DNA of 64,000 nt from Lucifuga dentata. Taxonomy: Eukaryota; Chordata; Actinopteri; Ophidiiformes; Bythitidae. The stretch covers positions 186,001 through 250,000 of the forward strand of contig VXCM01001371.1 of NCBI GenBank assembly GCA_014773175.1, given 5' to 3'. This document shows, one piece after another, positions 58,709-64,000 of this stretch. The number at the start of each line of letters is the position of its first letter. Position 1 is the stretch's first letter. Under the pieces are notes generated by a model that saw nothing but the letters and a program-made list of their open reading frames with translations, ran no database searches and had not been told where the DNA came from. The translations under genes were made by a program, and so were the position numbers.

Positions 58709-58856
58709 CATGTCAACTTGTTTAGAATGCATGACCAAATTAATGCAACTGAGCACAAAACACAAAGATCAAATTGGCTTTTCTCGTGATATAATCATGC
58801 TGTTTTTGATGCTAATGTCAGCTTTTGTTCTGTCTTCCATAGTGGACGTGAGGTGA
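40365..58856 (+). CDS. pdgfa: pdgfa, platelet-derived growth factor A chain (complete, two C-terminal isoforms)
   Basis: Join 40365-40427, 41689-41788, 46714-46848, 48064-48251, 57216-57342, then either 57881-57954 (long, 228 aa) or 58843-58856 (short, 208 aa). Human forms are 211 and 196 aa. The protein is a secreted growth factor that dimerises and activates PDGF receptor alpha on mesenchymal cells. It shows a hydrophobic signal peptide ([14 protein letters not shown]), a propeptide with [15 protein letters not shown], the furin-type site RRKR, and the PDGF/VEGF cystine-knot domain with eight Cys ([31 protein letters not shown]). The NTS after CC is the conserved N-glycosylation sequon. [11 protein letters not shown] and [16 protein letters not shown] distinguish A from B chains. 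Which teleost pdgfa paralogue (a or b) this is cannot be told by eye. Confidence 0.96.
40428..41688 (+). other. pdgfa: pdgfa intron 1
   Basis: Intron of 1261 bp, CpG-containing at both ends, with the polypyrimidine run CCCCCTCCCCCCCC just before the acceptor. No other coding content. Confidence 0.75.
41689..41788 (+). CDS. pdgfa: pdgfa exon 2, propeptide
   Basis: The 100-bp exon encodes [19 protein letters not shown] then [14 protein letters not shown] plus the first base of Gly, before GTAAAT. It corresponds to human EEAEIPREVIERLARSQIH. The acceptor is AAGAAG, so splicing at the second AG would start at 41692 and drop the leading Lys. Confidence 0.93.
43274..43322. repeat. 22-bp perfect inverted repeat with 5-nt loop
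   Basis: GGCATAAATCTG...GAGGGCC (43274-43295) is followed by AGCAA and its exact complement (43301-43322), in pdgfa intron 2. Confidence 0.97.
44921..45049. other. assembly duplication around single N (44985)
   Basis: Identical 64-bp copies (CCCCCCTGCTCTC to GGAGGACAGAGT) lie on both sides of the N, in pdgfa intron 2. Confidence 0.9.
46520..46642. other. assembly duplication around single N (46581)
   Basis: Identical 61-bp copies (CCCACCGCAGCCATTC to AGAGTTTTGATTTA) flank the N, only about 70 bp upstream of pdgfa exon 3. They do not touch the exon but alter the apparent branch-point region. Confidence 0.9.
46714..46848 (+). CDS. pdgfa: pdgfa exon 3, histidine-rich linker and RRKR cleavage site
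   Basis: The 135-bp exon completes Gly and reads [19 protein letters not shown], then [19 protein letters not shown] and RRKRSI, ending with the first base of Glu before GTAAGA. RRKR is the proprotein-convertase site that releases the mature factor. The linker is unusually rich in His (seven) and differs from the human one. Confidence 0.93.
46849..48063 (+). other. pdgfa: pdgfa intron 3
   Basis: Intron of 1215 bp, mostly unique sequence with few repeats, ending in a CT-rich tract and the CAGCAG acceptor. Being repeat-poor it could hold regulatory elements, but none is identified. Confidence 0.7.
48064..48251 (+). CDS. pdgfa: pdgfa exon 4, core of the growth-factor domain
   Basis: The 188-bp exon encodes [55 protein letters not shown] and KHHRTVK before GTAACA. 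It holds six of the eight cystine-knot cysteines. The acceptor is CAGCAG: use of the second AG gives RSI-EEAVPAV as in human, and the first AG (start 48061) inserts one Ala. Confidence 0.95.
48252..57215 (+). other. pdgfa: pdgfa intron 4, largest intron
   Basis: Intron of 8964 bp with many GT, CT and GA microsatellites (for example 51395-51440, 53019-53053, 53391-53427, 53651-53686, 53822-53864, 54865-54898, 55100-55164) and Ns at 52532 and 52696. The 233-codon open frame at 48476-49177 is low-complexity and judged non-coding. Confidence 0.75.
52633..52759. other. assembly duplication around single N (52696)
   Basis: Identical 63-bp copies (GGGTGAGGGAGTTTG to GCGGCGGGGGT) flank the N in pdgfa intron 4. 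A further N is at 52532 near a G run. Confidence 0.9.
57216..57342 (+). CDS. pdgfa: pdgfa exon 5, end of the growth-factor domain
   Basis: The 127-bp exon lies between TTTCAG and GTAAAT and reads [42 protein letters not shown] plus the first base of the next codon. It carries the last two cysteines (ECVC). From here splicing goes to exon 6 or exon 7. Confidence 0.95.
57343..57880 (+). other. pdgfa: pdgfa intron 5
   Basis: Intron of 538 bp between exon 5 and the alternative exon 6. It contains a short TG-rich stretch near 57605-57640. No further feature seen. Confidence 0.7.
57881..57954 (+). CDS. pdgfa: pdgfa exon 6, basic retention tail (long isoform)
   Basis: After TTTTCAG the exon completes Gly and reads [18 protein letters not shown] then DLLAT and TAA. 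In mammals the alternative exon 6 gives a similar basic tail (GRPRESGKKRKRKRLKPT) that binds heparan sulphate and holds the factor at the cell surface and matrix. The fish tail extends seven residues beyond LRP. A possible 5' splice site CAG|GTAGGA lies at 58005/58006. AATAAA at 57953-57958 overlaps the stop codon. Confidence 0.9.
58006..58842 (+). repeat. pdgfa: pdgfa intron 6 with long GT microsatellite
   Basis: The 837-bp stretch between exons 6 and 7 includes GT repeats at about 58633-58707 with an N at 58646. The N makes the repeat length uncertain. TG-rich tracts near alternative exons can bind splicing regulators; no effect is shown here. Confidence 0.7.
58843..58856 (+). CDS. pdgfa: pdgfa exon 7, short C-terminus VDVR
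   Basis: After TTCCATAG the exon completes a Val codon from exon 5, then DVR and TGA. The human short isoform also ends DVR, so exon 6 skipping appears conserved. In the long isoform this exon would be 3'UTR. Confidence 0.9.
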
Positions 58857-59990
58857 GGCCAAACAGAACAAGGGACTTCAGCGTGGGAGGGGCTAAAGAG
58901 AGGATGCCACTAATAGGAGACCTGCTGCGTCCCCGTCCTCACCCCCACACCACCTCCTTTTTCTGTTAAGACTGAGAAATAGAGAACAGACATAAATAAA
59001 TAAGATGCCAAAGGTGCTTTTTTTTCATACCGTAACCAGTGATGATGACTTCCTCTGTGGTACGCCACCTACCCAGTCAACTGAGTGCTGCTGCTGATGA
59101 GGAAGAAGAGAGGATGATGCTGTAGAGAAAAAGGGGCTGAAGGGGATGATGAAAGGGATTTGCTTTGAACATTTTGAACAAGACACACAATAGAAATGGC
59201 TGTAACTATTGCTCTGGATGACCTCCAACCGTGCAAGACAAAAATGCCCTTCTCTGTTTAAATGACTCTTGCATACATAGGAAGAAAGAGAGATAAAGGA
59301 AAAACAATGAAAAGTGGAAGAGTGAAAGAGAATGTGTTTTTCCAGAAAAAAAACTCTATGGAGCACCAATCATTTTGAGTTTTTGGATGCTTTGCTTCGA
59401 GTGGAAATCTTCTCTGAGACCCCCGCGGTTTGTGACTGTGCCCAGTTGCTATGTACAGTTTATCATGAAAAGGAAGACGTGCCGCTACTTACAAACTATT
59501 TATACATGTGGACATTTGGCTTCTGTCTCTTCCAGTACAAAAGAAATTAAAAAATGATGTCTTTATGATTGTGGAGACGTGCAAGAGTTCTATCTGGTCC
59601 GGTTCTCTGTAACCATCAGTATCACAATCTCAGTGTCTTTTTTTAGTCATCGTTACTCTTGTCATCCCTGTTCTTGTTATATTACAGTATATCTGAACAA
59701 TGTCAAGTCCTGTATATGGTTTGGAAATATGTGTGCAAGGAGAAGATGTGAGAGTCAGTACCGGAAGATGCTTTATTTTTGTTATGAAATATATTATGCT
59801 TACTTATATCCAAGCAGGAATGATGTTTATTTCTTTTGTTGTGGTTGAATGCCTGTATTTAATCCATGGAAAAGATGCAAAAACATGGGAAGGGGAGATG
59901 CTGGAGTGGATAAGGGAGGAAAAAAAAAGCTGCCAGTGATAGTTTGTATAGAAGTGTTTGTCAGCATTGCAGCATCACAAATTAAATAGA
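58857..59990 (+). other. pdgfa: probable pdgfa 3'UTR (minimum extent)
   Basis: Non-coding sequence after the last stop. Candidate poly(A) signals are ATTAAA at 59546-59551 and 59981-59986, then AATAAA at 60753-60758 and 60966-60971. Which is used cannot be decided here. Confidence 0.5.
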
Positions 59991-60752
59991 CCACAGAGCT
60001 GTGGAAGGGGGAAAGCTCAATACTGTAGTTTATTCTACATCCGTGATTCATTTCTCTCAAACATGCATACAGAACATTAATGTAAACAGAAGCATGTTAA
60101 AGCCTTAATGCTAGAACCACCTGAGTGTACAGGTATTCATGTGAGGGACAGACAGGGTGTATGTGTGTGTGTATGTGTTTGTGTGTACTTACACACATTT
60201 TTGCTTATACATGAGGCTTCTTTTCACTCATATCACACATTGATAAGGATGATGCCCGCCCGGGCAGCTTTACTAGCACACATGTTGTGCCTGCAAAGAG
60301 CAAAGTCCATTAACTTAAAGAGTGAATGAGTGAGCAAAGCAAATCAACAAGTGCATGAATGGGCTCCTTGTTTAGTCAGGCTTTACTCCTCTGTTGACAG
60401 GAGAACGAATCTCTGATCACTCCACCCTTTGAAGGAACTCACTCCTTACACAGACACATACCATAAAGGCAGATGATGATGATGACTGCTCCTTTTTGCC
60501 TGAACCTGTGCCATGATGGGACAAATAATTACTTCCTGACCAGTTCCTGTAAAACTAATGAATGTGTAATCAGACCAACACAGTACAACACCTGCTTCTT
60601 CCACACTGTGTTTGATTTAGATCCATTTTTCTTACTGTCAAGATCAGGGCAAAGAGTTGCAGTTGTTGTCACACTGAGTTGGATGTTAAACCCCAGAAAG
60701 TGAGTCACATGACTACGCACTGTGAAGTTGACACAAAGTCAGCCCAGCTGTG

Positions 60753-60758
60753 AATAAA
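60753..60758 (+). terminator. candidate pdgfa poly(A) signal AATAAA
   Basis: First canonical AATAAA after the pdgfa stop apart from the one overlapping exon 6. Another lies at 60966-60971. The assignment is tentative. Confidence 0.35.
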
Positions 60759-60971
60759 ACCATCAGTTGACTGGTGCTATGTTTATACGGCTGAAGTTTC
60801 ACCGCCTTTCACACTTCGTGGTCTCAGTAAACCAGGGACCACGCTTAGCAATATTTAATTAGAGAAAATGCAATTACACCATCACTGCGCCTTTATTATT
60901 TTTCTTTTGGGCTTCCATTGGATAAAAACAGCAATAATCATAATTTATATATTTATGTTTTTAACAATAAA

Positions 60972-62330
60972 TATGTTTCTGCTTATTAAATTGTTCACTG
61001 AATGTTGAGTTCCATAATTTGTTTGCATTGTCAAGCACAGTTTTGTAGGGGAATTCAGCAGATGCTATATATATATCACTGAATATAATTATAGTCTAAT
61101 GGGCACAAACAGAGGTATGGAAAACTAAAATCAAGTAACTGAGCAGGTTAAAGTTGAAATCAGTATCACAGAGGAAAGACCAAAGAAAATGTAGGGTTTA
61201 GAGGTATTGTCCTGTAACTGCAAGGTCAATGATTTTACCCCAACACTGGCGTGCAAAGATGCTCTAAGATGCACCTCAACCATATGTAGGATTTGTATTG
61301 GGGTTAAGTATAAGATTAAGATTAACTTTACCTTAGATTCTCATGTATCAGAGTTATACATGAGCTTTTCAGATGCCAAATAGACACTTTGGTGGCATTT
61401 GGGTGACCAGAGGGTCACTTTTAGGCTGCCTGGTGTCCATTAGGACAGAGACATATCCAGACTGAATTAAACAGTCCATTGTCTATGCCACTCTGTCCAT
61501 CATGAGCCATATGTTTTTGACCAAGACAGCCTTACCTGGTTACTCCAAGTGGATTTTGGCAGCTAAATAACTGCATAAACACATGTTAAAAACTGCAACA
61601 TAAATATAACTGAGTCCATATGTGGTAGTAGTGCTGCTAGAGGTAGGACAGAAGCTGGATGTAAGGGCAGAGGTGTATACAGGAAATGTGAGCTTTTCCA
61701 GGGTTGCGGGTTGAGTAGGACCTGGGCTTTATTCCAGGATTCACCAGCAACAGACGGGAGGTGCCGGGAGCTTTATTACTTTCCTCCAGCAGCTCAACCT
61801 AATCCTGAGACTAAGGGAACATGAAAGTCCCTCTGCTTTGCACTCTCCGGTCATACTCTCTGCTTATTACCTCAGGAGGGAGTCCGAGAACGAAAGGCAA
61901 ACATAAAAGGGAGAAAGGATCAGAGGGACAGCAGATCTGCAAGCCAGTGGAACAAGGGATAAACTGCAAGAAGTAAAGATAAAAGGAAGAGCAGAGGCTT
62001 GGTTTGTTTTTATTGCTTTTATCTGACATGCACAGCTTCATTCATAAGGAGAGAGGGAGGGCTGGAATTGAGTCACTGTAGCTGGTGTGATTCAAGTGAG
62101 ATACGAGAGATGAGATCAGGGTTTGGTGTGAGGAGAGGGGAGTAGAGCGAAAGGAGATGGAGGGAGAAAGGAAAAGAGAGGAGAAAGAGAAGGAGATAAA
62201 GAATGAAATGGATTCAGGATGTTGGTAATCGGCACCGTAGCAAGAGGGGGCAGACAGGGCAGCACTAAGTGGACATGCTTTCATAAACAATGCAGAAAAG
62301 GTGTGAAGAGGGCTGCTGAATGACCCGTAG

Positions 62331-62393
<63 letters not shown>

Positions 62394-64000
62394 TGCACGC
62401 AGCTGAATAATACAAAGAGGGTCTCCTGGTGTGAAACATGGGCCACTGGAATTCTGGGCCTTTGCAGAGAGCAAACTGTGATTTGACAAATCCACAATGC
62501 ACGGGGTCAGGGTTCAGGGTTCAGGGGTGACATGGGGGATGTTGCTGGTAGCAAAGTGGCGGATGTAGATTGCAGTGTAAACCATGATTTATCCTGCTCC
62601 ATTTTATGTATACTGTGTAGTTTGTTTTGAAGGAGCATTATTCTGGCCTTTGTAACAATAAAATTCAGCTTTATTAAAAAAAAACATTGGAGCACTTATT
62701 TGATTGACAGGAGTTTGCAGCCCCGCTCCCCCTCAGCATCAGCCTTGCCTATTTCCTTACCAGATTACAGAACTTGTAACCCTTGCTTCATTACTTACAT
62801 ACCTCTCTTCCTTCCCCCATCCACCTTTTTCTCTTCATGTCACCTTGTTATGTTTCTTCTCTCTGCCCCAGCTTGTGGCCTCTGGGTTTTGAGGAAAGGC
62901 AGAGGTAGCCTTTGAAGATGGCGACAGCCAAGTTTGTCCGGGGCCATAGCCATGAATGCATGCCTTTGTCCAGCTCCCTCACGTCTTCATATCCTGCCCC
63001 CATTCCTCTCCTCGTCCTCCTGCTGTCCCCCACAAACTCATGTGGACATGTTCATACCCTTGAGGGGTCCCCCCTTTAAAAATGACCCCGCTAATTATGT
63101 ATTTAAAGTATTTGGCTCCTGTGAAAACAGCTTTGGGTCAGCTGTGGAAGGTGGTGGGGGTGGTTGGAGGAGAGGACATGGGGTGGTCCATGGTCTCATG
63201 GCTATCATTACTGCCCAGCGTTTTATGTAAACACTGGATTAGGGCAGTGAGGGTTGATTGAGGAGAGGGATGGTGGTGGTGGTGGTGGTGGTNGGGGTTT
63301 GGCATAGGGGTGGGTAAGTGGGTTGCCTGTGCTTTGGAGGTCTGGCCTCTGGTTTCACCCCTGAGTGTGAGTCCCTCAGAAACCTTTCTTTCATGCACAA
63401 AAAATGCACACACATACATACACGCACACAGTGCTGACAGAACATGGGGTCTTTCATATCCCATTTCACACAGGTAATGTTTATTAGCACCAAGGATGGA
63501 TTATGTAGCAGGTAAAAGCTGTGTAACAGACACTCACACAGTCACAGATGCCTGTCCAATAGCCTCCTGATGCTGTTTCCTCCCTAAAACACTTCATCTA
63601 TCTTTGTTTATGACCTTTCTGGGGTTACTTTAAAATCCTCACCTTCTGGCAGCAATCTCTACCTATGACCTCCTTCATTCCCACCTGCCTCCTCTCCTCT
63701 CCCACTACACCTTCCTCCCCCTTTTCTCATCCCAAGTTAAATCCTATGTTAAAGTCCCATCACCTGTCATATGTCTGGGTCAGGGCAGAGGATGGGGCTG
63801 AGGATGGAGCCATCCCGTCTTGAGCAGCCCCAGAAGCAAGGCTCTGAAACCGGATCCTGTGCTCTGGATCTCCCTGGTTAGGGCCTGATTGATGTGGCTG
63901 ATAACCCTGGGTGTTCAGTCCATCATAGTCAAATCCTGATACCAGAAGTGGAATGTAAGTCTAATCTACTCCAGCGTTGAGATTCTTGTAATTTGCTTGA
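60972..64000. other. region downstream of pdgfa
   Basis: About 3 kb with no recognised gene. It contains a GT run passing into GTGC repeats (62332-62400), a GGT repeat ending at an N (63271-63293) and a stray AATAAA at 62657-62662. Open frames are repeat-driven. Confidence 0.65.

Overview
The window is vertebrate, almost certainly teleost fish, nuclear DNA. It has small exons separated by kilobase-scale introns with GT/AG borders, very dense CA, CT and GA microsatellites, and remnants of Tc1-like, hAT-like and LINE elements. Two genes can be read, both on the + strand and head to tail: the 3' part of prkar1b (cAMP-dependent protein kinase type I-beta regulatory subunit) and a complete pdgfa (platelet-derived growth factor A chain). 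Human PRKAR1B and PDGFA are also adjacent and in the same relative orientation, so this is a conserved vertebrate gene pair.

Layout. Positions 1-24454 hold the last seven coding exons of prkar1b (882-943, 4784-4830, 8444-8602, 13665-13725, 16262-16383, 23873-23954, 24282-24454). All phases join without a break into 234 residues, covering both cyclic-nucleotide-binding domains. Upstream exons lie outside the window. A probable 3'UTR runs to a canonical poly(A) signal at 26532 and contains a decayed Tc1-like transposon with long inverted ends and TA duplications. Positions 26.6-39.6 kb are intergenic. They hold a minus-strand LINE ORF2 tail, a LINE/SINE-like 3' end, an assembly gap of 808 N, and a non-autonomous hAT-type element with a perfect 8-bp target duplication. 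A CpG-rich stretch at 39.55-40.45 kb is the probable pdgfa promoter and 5'UTR.

The pdgfa gene has seven coding exons (40365-40427, 41689-41788, 46714-46848, 48064-48251, 57216-57342, 57881-57954, 58843-58856). It encodes a signal peptide, a propeptide with a histidine-rich linker and an RRKR cleavage site, the eight-cysteine growth-factor domain, and two alternative C-termini. Exon 6 gives the basic retention tail; skipping it to exon 7 gives the short DVR ending. The 3'UTR follows, and nothing genic was recognised from about 61 to 64 kb.

No new multi-gene system is present. The observations most worth following are: the two alternative pdgfa ends and its two NAGNAG acceptors; an inverted-repeat element family with TTAA flanks present in two copies; several near-identical perfect hairpins with 4-5 nt loops, resembling template-switch products; a prkar1b exon bracketed by complementary pyrimidine and purine tracts; and a recurrent assembly artefact in which a single N sits between two near-identical copies of about 60 bp. 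The two genes act in separate pathways (cAMP/PKA signalling and PDGF-receptor signalling), so their adjacency is synteny rather than a functional operon.
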